NCBI GenBank assembly: GCA_951799405.1
Contig: OX637337.1
Span: 13,142,347 to 13,206,346 of the forward strand
Direction: 5' to 3'
From: Agapetus fuscipes
Lineage: Eukaryota > Arthropoda > Insecta > Trichoptera > Glossosomatidae
DNA: 64,000 bases
This document shows positions 9,568 through 20,900 of the stretch, in pieces (position 1 is the stretch's first letter; each line of letters starts with the position of its first letter). Both the position numbers and the translations under genes were made by a program. Under the pieces are notes generated by a model. It did no database searches. It had not been told where the DNA came from and worked only from the letters and a program-made list of their open reading frames with translations.

Positions 9568-10740
9568 ATACACCCTGCAACTCTTTGCTGACCTTCCCTG
9601 AAACAGGGGTGACATTGGCAGAGTGAACCATTTTCTATTTATGGTTGGTCAGATGCATATCGACCTATATAATAAAAGAATATAAACAATAAATTAAATT
9701 TCATAATTATACAATTAAAAAAACAATCTATAAAATTCACTATACTCTCTTGGGCATAGTGAATAAATAAATGTATTCCAAACCATCAGGAATATTTTTC
9801 AATGTAACCGCACTGTAAAACGTATTCTTGTCTTGTCTTGTATCCTGCCGCCTTTCCTCTAGGGGTGGCCAGTACCTCCACACAAGTGCCTCCACTTGAC
9901 TCTGTCCTTGCATACTTCTTTCATCTCATCTAATTTCATCATTCTTTTCATGCATGCTCTTCTCTTGTTTCCACTCTGTAGATTCCATTCATTCGCAATC
10001 TCATTTATCTGATCAATCCATTGTTTCCTAGGTCTTCCCCTTCCACGCTTCCCTAATACATTCCCTTTATACACTCTTTTTGTCAGTCGGTCTTCACTCA
10101 TCCTTTCAATAAGTCCAAACCATCGCATCACACTTCTTTGAACTTTCACTTTCACGCTTTCTTTTACTCCGCATTCATTGAGAACCCATTCGTTTCTCAC
10201 TCTATCTTTCAGTGTTTTTCCTGTCATACTTCTCAAATGAGCCATTTCTACGTTGCATACCTTATTTACTTCTCTTTCATTCAACGTCCATGACTCGCTT
10301 CCATACATCAGGGTCGGCAACAAAATACAATTGTTTACCGCCATTTTCATTTTCTTTGGTATCCTTTTATTCTTCGCTATTCTACCAAACGCTCCTATCA
10401 CGCATCTTCCTTTGCTGGCACGCTTCTCTAATTCTTTCGTCATCTTACCATTCGCCTCAAACTTACTTCCTAAATAGTCAAACTCATTCACTACTTCAAC
10501 TTTTATTCCATTCAAATTAATTGTAAGTTCCTCACATACTTCATTCCTGTCAAAAACTAATACTTTTGTCTTATTCGCATTTACTTTCAAGCTATTCTTA
10601 CAAAACGCATCATTCAGTTTGGTTAACATCGTTTGGAGTTCCTCCGCCGAGTCAGCTAAAACTATAGCATCATCAGCATAAAGAAGTACTCCAACTCTTG
10701 TTTCATACAGTACGATGCACTTAAGTTTCTTTTTCAACTA
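9568..10740 (-). mobile_element. LINE copy B, 5'-truncated, split by the gypsy insertion
   Basis: Reading on the minus strand, the RT C-terminal ORF (10737-9859) is followed by a 3' UTR with the family block (..ATGGTTCACTCTGCCAATGT.., CACCCCTGTTTCAGGGAAGG, ..AGAGTTGCAGGGTGTAT) up to 9572. The missing remainder of the tail is found at 2377-2297 on the far side of the gypsy element, ending in TAATCTAATCTAATC. The 5' break is near 10735, just before the YADD block, as expected from incomplete reverse transcription. Confidence 0.87.
9859..10737 (-). pseudogene. LINE reverse transcriptase, C-terminal fragment
   Basis: An open frame of 292 codons with no ATG at its left edge; the first codon is TTG. 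It starts at GVLLYADDAIVLADSAEEL, the RT catalytic C box, and runs through KTKVLVFDRNEV, FDYLGSKFEANGK, LPTLMYGSESWTLNEREVNK, VMRWFGLIERMSEDRLTKRV and GKRGRGRPRKQWIDQINE to HLCGGTGHP. This parallels residues 410-685 of the ORF at 56332-58389, with substitutions throughout. The endonuclease and most of RT are missing, so it cannot function alone. Confidence 0.88.
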
Positions 10741-10917
10741 TCTCTATAAAAGTGTTTCATTTATGCTGAATTTAAGACTCCCTGTCCTGTCTTTATCCCG
10801 GCCAAGTGGAATCACATTTAAAATGTGCACTATCCATTATTTCACTAAGTGAAAGTTTTAGGTAATGCACACGGAACATTTTCCATAAACAAAAAAATTA
10901 TGAGTCGCACGGCCGGA

Positions 10918-11384
10918 TTAGGGAAAATGCAAACATTTTTTTTTCTTGGTTGCTTAGGACCATTGTCACATAGAAGAAAGACGTTTACCCGCCGAGAAAA
11001 AAAGTCTTTCAAATTTGTGGTGAGTCTATTATTTTACAGAAAATAGTTTTTGTAAAAAACAACAATATTATGTACCTATGACTATGTACCTTGATTAAAA
11101 GTATGAACAAAACATCTGGAAGGTTTCAATAATAATAATAATATATTTAAATACGGCCTTCTTTTAATTGTTACCAACTAAAATTTGTTTATCGTGTGTG
11201 GTCATTGATGTGTGGTACATAAAAGCTTTCTTACATTTCTAAAATCCTACTCGCAGTACGTAATTATATGAACGGAGTCAGAACATTTTTGAATTTGGAA
11301 CTTTTGTCTAGGCGAACAAACGTCAGCCTTGTACACTGCAGTCCTTAGTTACCAATAAGTTTTATTTTGTTGCATTTTCCCTAG
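10918..11384. repeat. Long-TIR MITE (inverted pair of about 95-bp arms)
   Basis: The left arm starts TTAGGGAAAATGCAAACA and includes CTTGGTTGCTTAGGACCA and GACGTTTACCCGCCGAGAAA. The right arm is its inverse: TAGGCGAACAAACGTCAG, CAGTCCTTAGTTACCAATAA and TGCATTTTCCCTAG. Arms are about 80% alike by eye around a centre of about 280 bp. Related copies lie at 13520-13945, and single arms at about 16010-16070, 35235-35345, 40420-40505 and 41140-41285. Confidence 0.6.
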
Positions 11385-11386
11385 TA

Positions 11387-11540
11387 ATCTAATCTAATCT
11401 GCAAAGATATATATCATTTAAGATTTATATTAAATGCATTCTCACAGACATGTATAATTTCGCGCTAACACATGCCGCATGTGTACCTACAATATAAAAA
11501 CCCAATTTCAAATAAACATAAGCCCTGAAACTCTTGATTA
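11387..11540 (-). mobile_element. LINE 3'-end copy
   Basis: Starts with the tail TAATCTAATCTAATCTGC and runs through GCAAAGATATAT.., CGCTAACACATGCCGCATGT and CAAATAAACATAAGCCCTG, the inverse of the LINE 3' UTR. Truncated within the UTR. Confidence 0.75.
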
Positions 11541-11776
11541 TCAATAACGCTCGTTAGACATAATGTTTAGAACTAAAAATGGATTTTGCTAACAATAGTG
11601 AAGAGAATAACGGATTTTTCAACGTTTTGTGGAAGTAACATCCAATTTCATCATGGGATTTGTCTCTTCCATGACGGAGAAAAGCATTTTGCCAAGAATA
11701 ATTATAGTCGTTCGTGTTTGAAGATTGTAGGTACTTGAGAGGACCTTTAGTATTCACCTAACTGTTAGGTGAATAC

Positions 11777-11940
11777 TAAGGCTGGTTTTAGTGTCGCGCT
11801 GACAACGCGCTGACCGTCAGCACTGACAGACATATATGAACTTGTAGGAAGCGTTTTAGAATGGCGCGTAGCTGTCAGCGCGACAAGTTCATATATTTGG
11901 CTGTCAGCGTGTTGTCAGCGCGACACTAAAACCAGCCTTA
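11777..11940. repeat. 164-bp MITE with about 35-bp terminal inverted repeats
   Basis: The left end TAAGGCTGGTTTTAGTGTCG.. and right end ..CGACACTAAAACCAGCCTTA are perfect inverses over the outer part and continue through a GCGCTGACAAC / GTTGTCAGCGC core. Inner arms also pair (TATATGAACTTG / CAAGTTCATATA). No coding capacity. Confidence 0.75.
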
Positions 11941-11984
11941 AGGTTCTCTCTTAACCAATATTGATCCACCATATTTGTAAAACG

Positions 11985-12212
11985 TCTGGTCTATAGCTTA
12001 GTTGGTAGAGTAACTGCATTCCATGCCGAGATCTCGAGTTAGAATCCCACCGAAAGTGTCAGAAATTATTTCCTGTTTCAGTGTTTATTTCAAACCCAAA
12101 ATAAAATACCGGCAAGGCTTACTCAGCCTTCATAAGCAATGAGTTTCAAGCCACTCAGGAGCTGAATCACATCCATTTCAAGTTGGCGTAAGGTAAAAGT
12201 TACTGGGTTGTT
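11985..12212 (+). mobile_element. SINE family B, tRNA-like head
   Basis: The head ATAGCTTAGTTGGTAGAGTA resembles a tRNA A box and GAGTTAGAATCCCACC a decayed B box. The body carries the family words GTGTCAGAAATTATTTCC, AACCCAAAATAAAATACCGG and ACTCAGCCTTCATAAG, then a region equivalent to CCCACTTCAA..GGCGTAAG. Other family B copies: 22825, 27095, 33285, 49955, 52395-52960, 53595, 55490 and 59985. Confidence 0.7.
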
Positions 12213-12214
12213 GT

Positions 12215-12360
12215 TCATTTTAGATTTGGATTTTAAATTATAAGTAGGTACACATGCAGCATATGTAAGCGTGAACTTACATGTGTCTACTTGTGAGCAT
12301 GCATTTTATATGAATCTTTAATGTAAATATATATTTGCAACTTAGATTATGTATTGTAGA
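12215..12360 (+). mobile_element. LINE 3'-end copy
   Basis: Contains CACATGCAGCATATGTAAGC, GTGAACTTACATGTGTC, GAGCATGCATTTTATATGAA and the end TTTGCAACTTAGATTATG, all from the LINE 3' UTR. Confidence 0.75.
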
Positions 12361-12364
12361 TGAA

Positions 12365-12600
12365 TATAATGGTCTTTTTCTATTGGGTGATTTCAAAATT
12401 TACCGACCTCGTTGCTAAAATATTGAGAATTGAGAACCATTGTTTATTTGATCACCATCAAACTTCACAGGATTCATCCTAAGAATATGTTACACGTTTC
12501 CTGAAAATTTTGTCAAAATCGGATGAGCGGTTTATGAGTCTATAGGGAATATACATACATACATACACACATCCTTCTTTATAGATATAGATATTTTTAA
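12365..12600 (+). mobile_element. 3' tail of a second, unrelated non-LTR element
   Basis: Words such as CTGAAAATTTTGTCAAAATC, GGATGAGCGGTTTATGAGTC, the (CATA)n stretch and CTTTATAGATATAGATA are typical of 3' ends of several arthropod non-LTR retrotransposons. No ORF. The family was not assigned. Confidence 0.45.
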
Positions 12601-12764
12601 TTTTACATCATGATATAGAAAAGAATTCACCAACAGCAACTTGACAAGGAAGGGTAATTTCAACAATAATTTAGTAACTTTAAAAATGAATTGAAAGAAC
12701 TAGCCCGTTCTAAACACAAGCTCTTTTTTGTTCAATTACTCTATTTAACTGAACGCTTTTTAGA

Positions 12765-13008
12765 TTGGTCACAATCTAGGTGTTAAAGCTGCGAACTTTT
12801 AATCAGAAGGTTGTGGGTTTGATTCCCAGCTGAGCACAAAAAATGATGTATGCTTTTACCGAAGAATGTTTTTTTAAAGTCCATACAGCTTGATAACACT
12901 GGGTTGAGTTTGAGTCATTAGCCCCTTCTAAATTGACTACCATGAGCCAGCCTCTAGAGGTGTGATTCACACAAAAACAGTTCTCACCAAATAAATCATC
13001 CTAGGTAA
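12765..13008 (+). mobile_element. SINE family A, diverged copy
   Basis: A tRNA-like head (..GAAGGTTGTGGGTTTGATTC, then CCAGCTGAGCACAAAAAA) and the diagnostic 3' end TCTAGAGGTGTGATTCACAC, AAAAACAGTTCTCACC, AAATAAATCATCC. Family A copies also lie at 20615 (-), 21955, 31815, 49335, 50680 (-), 51425, 59435 and 60760 (-). Confidence 0.65.
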
Positions 13009-13519
13009 TATTTATTCTATGTGACTGGGAGCAGAACAAAAAAATGTCAATGCCATTCGCAGAAGTGCTTTTCATTTAGCATAAAGTGTCACAAAACTAT
13101 TTTTGAAACAACACGTTTGAGTTCATCAGACTTCTGGCGATTATTGATCACTTCAGAACTGATGGCTTACATTTCTTATAAGTTGTATTCAATGGAAGAG
13201 ACAGCAAACACTCAAAATCTGTTTTAAACAGTGTCCACAGTCTCTTGACTTAAAAATGTTGAGACTAGAAGTCTAAAATACACACTGTTGATGCAGAAAA
13301 ACAAAGTAAGTAAACTTTTCTTTTTAATTTGTGGTTTTTTGTAATACATGCCTGTAAGAAAAAATAAAGTGCTAAATGCTTAGAAATGGAATCATAGCTT
13401 GTATTACAGTAGACAATGGTTCACACACATTAGAAAAGTAACATTACCATTTTGTTCACAAGCAACTTTCACAATTTTATAAATCATATTTTTTACGGAA
13501 CCCAATACAACGGATAAAA

Positions 13520-13945
13520 TATTTTTTTAACTGCAATGGACTCGCCACGAATTTGAAATAAAAACATTTTTCTCAGCGGGCAAACATTAAACTTGTATGG
13601 GACTCTTTTTTGCAACCAATAACAAATGATTTGTCTGTCTTTTCCCTAGCAACTGGGGCATGTGACATGTCAGTTCATATGGGGACATTTCATCTTGATG
13701 ACCCAAGTGAATTTCGGCACACTTAAAAATGTTCACATGGATCATCTGTAGATCAAATGGTTCTGGATAAATCTTTTGGTGATGGACTCTGCACAAATTG
13801 CTTAGATAAATACAAGTGACGTAACATGGCAGGGTTGCTAGAGAGTATTCTAACAGGATATGTTTAGTTATTGGTTGCTAAGGGCCTAGTTACATAGAAA
13901 TGTGATGTTACCCTGCTGAGAAAATTATTATTAGTATAAAATTGC
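13520..13945. repeat. Long-TIR MITE, second copy
   Basis: The left arm (TTTTCTCAGCGGGCAAACAT, TTTGCAACCAATAACAAA, CCCTAGCAACTGGGGC) and right arm (CAGGGTTGCTAGAGAG, TATTGGTTGCTAAGGGCC, GATGTTACCCTGCTGAGAAA) are mutual inverses, about 135 bp each, diverged. Same family as 10918-11384. It ends about 50 bp from the stop of the C18orf32-like gene, so it may lie in or beside its 3' UTR. Confidence 0.55.
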
Positions 13946-13995
13946 ATTTAGTAATTTGTCTGTATTGTACATAATTAATAATTTAAATAATATAA

Positions 13996-14250
13996 TTAAT
14001 CTGATTTATTCTTGACGGGTTGATCTGTATTTGTTTGTGTTTCGCTTCCGGCATTGTCTTCTTTATTTTTCACAGCAGATTTGTTTGGGAACGGGCACAC
14101 ACCGCCCTTGCAGGTAAACGGAAATTCTGTTTCTCCATTTTTCTCGTCTTTTGTGGCCCAAGGATTCCAAAACCTGAGGACATAGGGCTGGATGAAGCGG
14201 TGCCATAGAAATAACAGCACTGGGATGAATATACAGGGAACGCACACCAT
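13996..14250 (-). CDS. UPF0729 / C18orf32-like small membrane protein (CG18508 homologue)
   Basis: 84 aa, single coding exon. Residues 1-22 (MVCVPCIFIPVLLFLWHRFI..) form a signal-anchor or membrane segment, followed by PYVLRFWNPW and the conserved FTCKGGVCPF block. That combination is the UPF0729 signature (human C18orf32, Drosophila CG18508). The last third is polar and poorly conserved. Human C18orf32 has been placed at the ER and lipid droplets and linked to NF-kB signalling; the insect role is not known. The exon begins at 14259, right after the acceptor TTATTACAG, so a 5' UTR exon lies upstream; a CAC|GTGAGT donor fits at 14665/14664. The gene is divergent from CCT3. Confidence 0.88.
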   Translation of the reverse strand: MVCVPCIFIPVLLFLWHRFIQPYVLRFWNPWATKDEKNGETEFPFTCKGGVCPFPNKSAVKNKEDNAGSETQTNTDQPVKNKSD

Positions 14251-14259
14251 CTTGGATAT

Positions 14260-14933
14260 CTGTAATAAGATAAAGATATAACCTTGTTAAAATGAATACA
14301 GCATCAAAAGGTATAATTTATTCTACTTTTGGTATATTCGATATCTGAATTTTTTACCTAAATGTCACACGCAGAATAAAATTTATTTGTCACGGAATAC
14401 AATTGATTTAAAACTGAAAGTAGTATACAATTTTTCGAAGGTTTTGCTTCCGGGATTGGATTAATAAAATTAATTTAATAATCACAGATAATGACGATGT
14501 TGTTTCAAGGAAATGTCAGTTTGACAGCTGATTGTGACGGCAGGGGGAGAAACTTGAGCGTATTTTGTTTTCATAGACAATGAGAAATGATGATGTCGAG
14601 TCTTTTTTCTTCTAGAACAATCTGACGCATATGGGAACATATTAGCTCTCGCTCTTTTACTCACGTGTAAAAACTATTTTGGTCTCTTTTTACCCCGACT
14701 AACATGAAGTTGCCTCGACAAAGACAACATTACTGCTGTAAAGCTATGAACATAATATGACTATTCATATTTATTTTTTCAGACATGGAACAATTTTCTC
14801 TGTGTTGTGTTTTTGTGAACAGATGATTTCTGTGCAATTCAACATCAACTGAACAGGAGGCGCATGACAAATTCTCAAATTTCTCATCCACGCGATTTAG
14901 ATTTTCAAAAAACGTGATCCTTTATTTTCTAAA
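14260..14933. promoter_or_regulatory. Divergent (shared) promoter region of the C18orf32-like gene and CCT3
   Basis: The CCT3 ATG is at 14934. The likely first-exon end of the C18orf32-like gene is near 14665, leaving about 270 bp for both starts. A CACGTG E-box lies at 14663-14668, overlapping that donor. No clear TATA box was seen. Confidence 0.45.
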
Positions 14934-17900
14934 ATGTACGGCGGACAAGGACCAATTCTCGTTTTGAGTGAGTGCACAGACTGTCCATCCCAGAAATTAC
15001 CCATTCAATAATGAGTTGTGTAATAATAATGTGTGTTTTACAGGTCAAAATACCAAGAGGGAGTCAGGTCGTAAAGTTCAACTCGAGAATGTAAACGCCG
15101 GAAAAGTGAGTTAATTCAACCTTTAAGCCTGCACATAACACTGGAAAACGTTACATATCAATCTTTTTTTATATACTTCTTAATATTCTTGAACTACATC
15201 GCGTACTTTCAATTTTGTGTGGGTGTTTCTCTTGACTAATTTTTAGGTTACCTTTTATTTTGTCTTTAAATACTTTGTTTTGTTCACATGACAGTATTTT
15301 ATAAATAACAAATGATTAATATTTCTGTTGAATATTCCAGGCTATCGCAGATGTCATCAGAACATGTCTGGGTCCCAGAGCCATGTTGAAAATGTTGATG
15401 GATCCCATGGGCGGCATCGTCATGACCAATGATGGTAACGCCATTCTGCGGGAAATCACAGTGCAGCATCCCGCTGCCAAATCCATGATTGAAATTGCCA
15501 GGACACAAGACGAAGAGGTATTAACGATAATGGACTCAGAATATTTGAAGTTTGGGGAATATTTGTGATGTCACCTGGCCAGGTTAAATACATTACAGAG
15601 CCTCATAATATCAATATAATATTATGTAGGCAGTTTGAAAAGACACTAAAGTTCACCGTCCTGCATTTTGCATTTCCGACAAGTGTATGGGCTAACAGTG
15701 TTGTGAACTAGAAAAAAATCTGATTATCAATAATCCGTTTGTTATTTACTGTGGATGATATCACACACCCAGGGATATTTTGATTGTTCGGTGTTCATTT
15801 TAATCAAATGCATGAAATACTAGCAAAGGCTTTAAGTAATGCTATAAAGTCATAAAATTCCAAGTTTCCCTCAGCTGAGTGACGGCACAGCTCTATGTGA
15901 TTAGGGTCCATAGCATCCTATAACATAATATTGTTAAGCCATTTCCTTATAAACCCGGTAGCGTAAACTCATTATAATGGAGTCCACACATTTGAAATTG
16001 ACAAAAAAATATGACGTCGCTTGGCCAGGTTGCTAGGGCAGCTATTATTTTGTTTTTTTAGTTGGGCCCTTCTTACAAAGACTGACATAGATGTCAGTCT
16101 TTGTAAGATCGGAAAATAGATCTATTTTCCCTGGCTTTTTTGTGCTGACTTGTGCGACGGAGGTTGATGTAATTTTTTTGGTATCTACGTTAGGTTAGAA
16201 AAGGAATTCCTACTTTAATATTTTTTTGCTTGCGGTATCACTTCTTTTGTTCCATAAAAAAATATCCTACCCACATTCAGGTTAACATTTTCAAAATGGT
16301 GGTGTCCATATTTTTTTGCCTCCTTGTGTTTCAATTTTGATGTGATATTTAAGGTTGGAGACGGCACAACTTCAGTAATAGTCCTGGCTGGGGAGATCCT
16401 GGCCACCTCTGAGCAGTTCTTGCAGCAAAATCTCCATCCCACGGCCATCATCAGGCAGTACAGGCAGGCATTGGAGGATGCAGTCAACATTCTGGAGAAC
16501 AAGGCGTCCATCGCCATTGATATCAATGACAACAATAAACTCAGGGATGTGGTAAGGACAAGCTGCATTTATTATCTCATCATTTGATTAACGGAAAAGG
16601 TAAATCATCAAAAATTGTATTATTTGATAGAGCTAAGTTATATTTAAAGCTTGCAGAGTTGTTAGAGTGTTCATTCAACAACGTGTTATTATCATCGCCA
16701 CTGGCACAACAACCTGGCATGAGTTGCTGCCAGATTTGTATCTGATACCTTTTTCCTCAGTTCACACTTCTGCCCAGAGAGCTTTCCTCAGTCCTGCATA
16801 TTTTTGACATTTTATCAGGATGATTATCTTTTCCTGGCATATTGGGTAACTGCGTGCACAAAATAAACCTTAATTGTTATAATCAGCCTTGAAAATGCTT
16901 CCCGCGTGTGGAAATGAAACATTGGCAGAAAAAAAACTGCAAATAGAACAGAATAAAGTGTTGTGTAAATTCCCCTTGGATCGCGGAAATACAAAAAATA
17001 TGTATGAAAACTAAAATTCACACTATGGGTGCTGTTGCAATTGGAGACGCTGACTTGGTAAATGTTTAATAGTTGTGATGTTGTGTGCAGGTCCGTTCCT
17101 GTGTGGGCACCAAGTTCATCGGCCGCTGGTCTGAGCTGGCCGTGGACATTGCCCTGGAGGCCGTCAAGACTGTCATGATGACGGAGAACGGCCGCACCGA
17201 GGTGGACATTAAGAGGTACAGCACCATCAGTACTACCTCTCTTTCCCATCCCCCTACAGCTCAGTTCCACGCCAAGTCGGTCACAGACTACCGTCCACAG
17301 ACAGTTGGTCCACTCAACTTTCGGTCAACAACATTTCAGTCACAAACAGTGTATGGTCCACACACAGCTCCATCACAGAAAACTACAATTAATGAAAACA
17401 AAAGTAATCTTAACGGTTTTTTAGAGAGCAAATTTGTTGTGATGGAGCTGTGGATCTATATTGTATGTGACACAAATGTATGTGGACGAACTGCTGTGTG
17501 ACCAATGTATCTGAGGACGAGTTGTCTGAGGACGAGTTGTCTGTGACCGAAGTGTCCTTGACCGAAGTGTCCTTGACCGAAGTGTCCTTGACCGAAGTGT
17601 CCTTGACCGAAGTGTCCTTGACCGAAAAGTCTTCAGGACGAAACTAGCATTCTCTGCATATGCCTGTCTGTTAATGAATCAGTTAGGACCACTACCAGTA
17701 GTGTATATCCAAGTTTGCAGCCTCTAAGGACCTGTGCTAACAACTACAGGCTGATCAAAAAATCTTTGCACTTTTTTTCAATAAAAGTTCAAAGCCATTC
17801 GTTTTTCTAAATAGCATTTGGTAGGTATAATACTTACTAAGATACAGCCCTCCAAAAATGATATATTTTTTTCAATTAAATGAAATTTGAAAATGTGATT

Positions 17901-20900
17901 ATTTTGTTTTATTTTTTAATTTGACAAGTGATGCTTTGTGTTCAGGTACGCCAAGGTGGAGAAGATCCCCGGGGGCTCCATAGACGAGTCGTGCGTGCTG
18001 AGCGGCGTGATGGTGAACAAGGATGTGACGCACAGCAAGATGGCGCGCCGTATAGAGAACCCGCGCATCATCCTGCTGGACTGCCCGCTGGAGTACAAGA
18101 AGGGCGAGAGCCAGACCAACGTGGAGATCATGGAGGAGACTGTGAGGAACATTGCTGCTTCTTCTTGCAGTGCCACTTTTATTGAAGATCGGCGATTATC
18201 ATGGCTATTTTCAATTTAGATGCTACGGCTCCAAATAGGGACTTGATGCTTTTGTTTTGTCACTGTCACAGGTTTTTTACCCACCATGTCCTTCGGCGTC
18301 CTTGAGTTCTTCTCTCCTTTATCTCTCTTGTATGATAAGATGGAGAAGGCGGCAGTGATGAAGGGTCCCAATAATACAATTCCCATCGCCTGCAATTAAG
18401 TAATTACAATTAACAAAAATGTCTTTTTTTTTCTCCACTTATTGATCGTTGTCAGGTTTCTAAATTTAAAAGCATTCTCGCATCAAAAGTCATGACTGAA
18501 AAATCAAAGGTTTTTTCAAAGTCACCTTTATCATGCTTGCAGCTCACTGTTCTTTAAGCATCAGAGTTTTCACGTACAGTAAGGGTGGAGCCTTTTTTCG
18601 AAGTAGAATGCTCTCATAACAGCAGGGCGCATTACATAAAGCAAGAGTAGGCAGCATGCGTTCAAGGGAAGTAAGTTGTAATGTGTCTGTTGTCCAGGAC
18701 TTCACTCGCATGCTGCAGCTGGAGGAGGAGCACGTGCTGCGCCTCTGCAACGACATCATCGCCCTCAAGCCTGACGTGGTGTTCACGGAGAAGGGAGTCT
18801 CTGACCTGGCGCAGCACTACCTGCTCAAGGCCAACATCACGGCCATCAGGCGGTGAGTACACAACCCTTCCTGCATGCTGCAGCTTATAATCATCATAGC
18901 AATTTGCACCATTATCTTATGATATAATGTGGACTAATAATTATTTTAACGAAAATAGAAATTATAAATCTGTTTCAACTTACTTACGAAAATGGTCCTT
19001 AGTAAGAAAGAGAACAAAGTTCTTCACTGTGTCATTTAGTTGTACACAAAAAAACTTGGAAGAAACTTATAAATATTTCCAGAATGTTGGCAGCATTGAT
19101 ATTCATTCCTGCGTGAACATTGTGCACACCACGCATTATAAATCTTTTGATTGGTAATTTTGTCAATTTTTAAACATAAAAGACATGAGACATTATGGCA
19201 TGTGTAATTATTGGGTGTCAAAAAACATAATGGAAAAAGCAAGAAATTACTGGAATTTACAGGTAAGAACTTGATTTTGAAATTGTTGTTTTTGACAGGA
19301 CTTGGGACAACTGTGCTCCAAAGTATGTATCAATGCCATAAGCTAGTTTCTACTCCTGTATATTATAACTCAATGATTTGCACCTTCAATGTTGCTGTAT
19401 GAAATAAATTCTTGTGCTTCTGTCAAACCTCTGTCTCAGGTTCTTCAACCAAGATGTTCTCCCTCGACCTGGAGCTCATCTTCTCTCAACAAATAAAAAA
19501 TCTATTTTTGCTTTATAAATGTCTATATTAATGCTTTATTTATCCACGTTGGTCTGTCTATTACAATGTTGTGCATTGCCTGTCTGCAGTGTCCGCAAGT
19601 CTGACAACAACCGCATTGCACGTGCATGTGGCGCTACCGTGGTGAACCGCACCGAGGAGCTGAAGGAGTCAGATGTGGGGACGGGCGCTGGCCTGTTCGA
19701 GGTACGCAAGATGGGCGACGAGTACTTCACCTACGTCACCAAGTGCAAGGACCCCAAGGTACAGCAACACAATGAATTTTTAGCGTAGCTCTTGCTTAAA
19801 ACATTATTTTCCTCAACTAAGGCACAGTATTTTCAACGTTAGCATAATGTGGCTTTTAACTGACTTAAAACTAACCACTAAGGGCCGGTCTTATAAACGA
19901 GAGACCAAATATCCGTAAGTATCTCGGCAAGTTACTAACGGATGGACGTTTACCGACTGATCTTACCGATGGTCGTCCTATAAAGCTTTTTTAACCGTCC
20001 GTTAGTTCTCAATAATGCACTCGTATTTTCAATGATTTTTTGTGTGCATTCATGAACATACGTCATCCGTTTGCTGTCAAAGACGAAACATAACCTAAAG
20101 TTGCTTTTGACAAATACGAAAACGACTAAGACAGCGCAATTTTAATGCATTATCTATCACTTTCGGAAGAAATTATCTTCAACAGGATAGAGCGTAGTAG
20201 TCCAATGACACGCAAAACTCACCGCAAAGAAACAATTCTTTGACAGCTGACCTAACCTCAAACCTTAACTAACCGGCCGGTATCTGCCATTAATCGATGG
20301 GTCGGCTGTCGGTTAGATCTGTCGGTAACTTTTACGGAAATAAAACAAACGGATTCTTATAAGACGAAACATGTGACGTTTGTATTATATTTCGGTAAAT
20401 TTGGTACGACATTGAACTAACGGATGTTTATAAGACCGGCCCTAAATTGACGTAAATGCGTCCTTTTTATTCAATTTAAAGTCACTATGCCAACGTTGAA
20501 TATACTAGAATAATACCAGGCATAAGTATTTATTTTCACCTATTGCTTTTAGCAGACTTTCCCCGTATCCACCAATCTTACTGCACCTTAGGGCACAATA
20601 ATTATAATATTTAGATGATTTATTTGGTGAGCACTGTTTTTTTGTGAAGAGCCTTTTGCAAGCTTGGTCATCGCTGTAGAAAACGCCAATTCTCAATAAA
20701 GACTCATTTTCTGTAAGAGTGGATGGACCTTTGGGAAATGTCGCATTTGATGTAGGTTAGTATTGTTACTTTAGGCAATATTGGTGGTGAATACGGGCGT
20801 AACAACATTAACTGAGTTGAGAGGAATTGGAAACGTCATGACGAAAGGATCCTTAACCAACCAGAGACAGGTTGTAATTCCTGTGACTCCCATCTCATCC

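Noticed and set aside
17085..17501. 138-codon ORF running from CCT3 exon 5 into the intron
   Set aside because: It reads through the exon 5 donor into repeat DNA; the CCT3 frame continues in exon 6 by the spliced phase.
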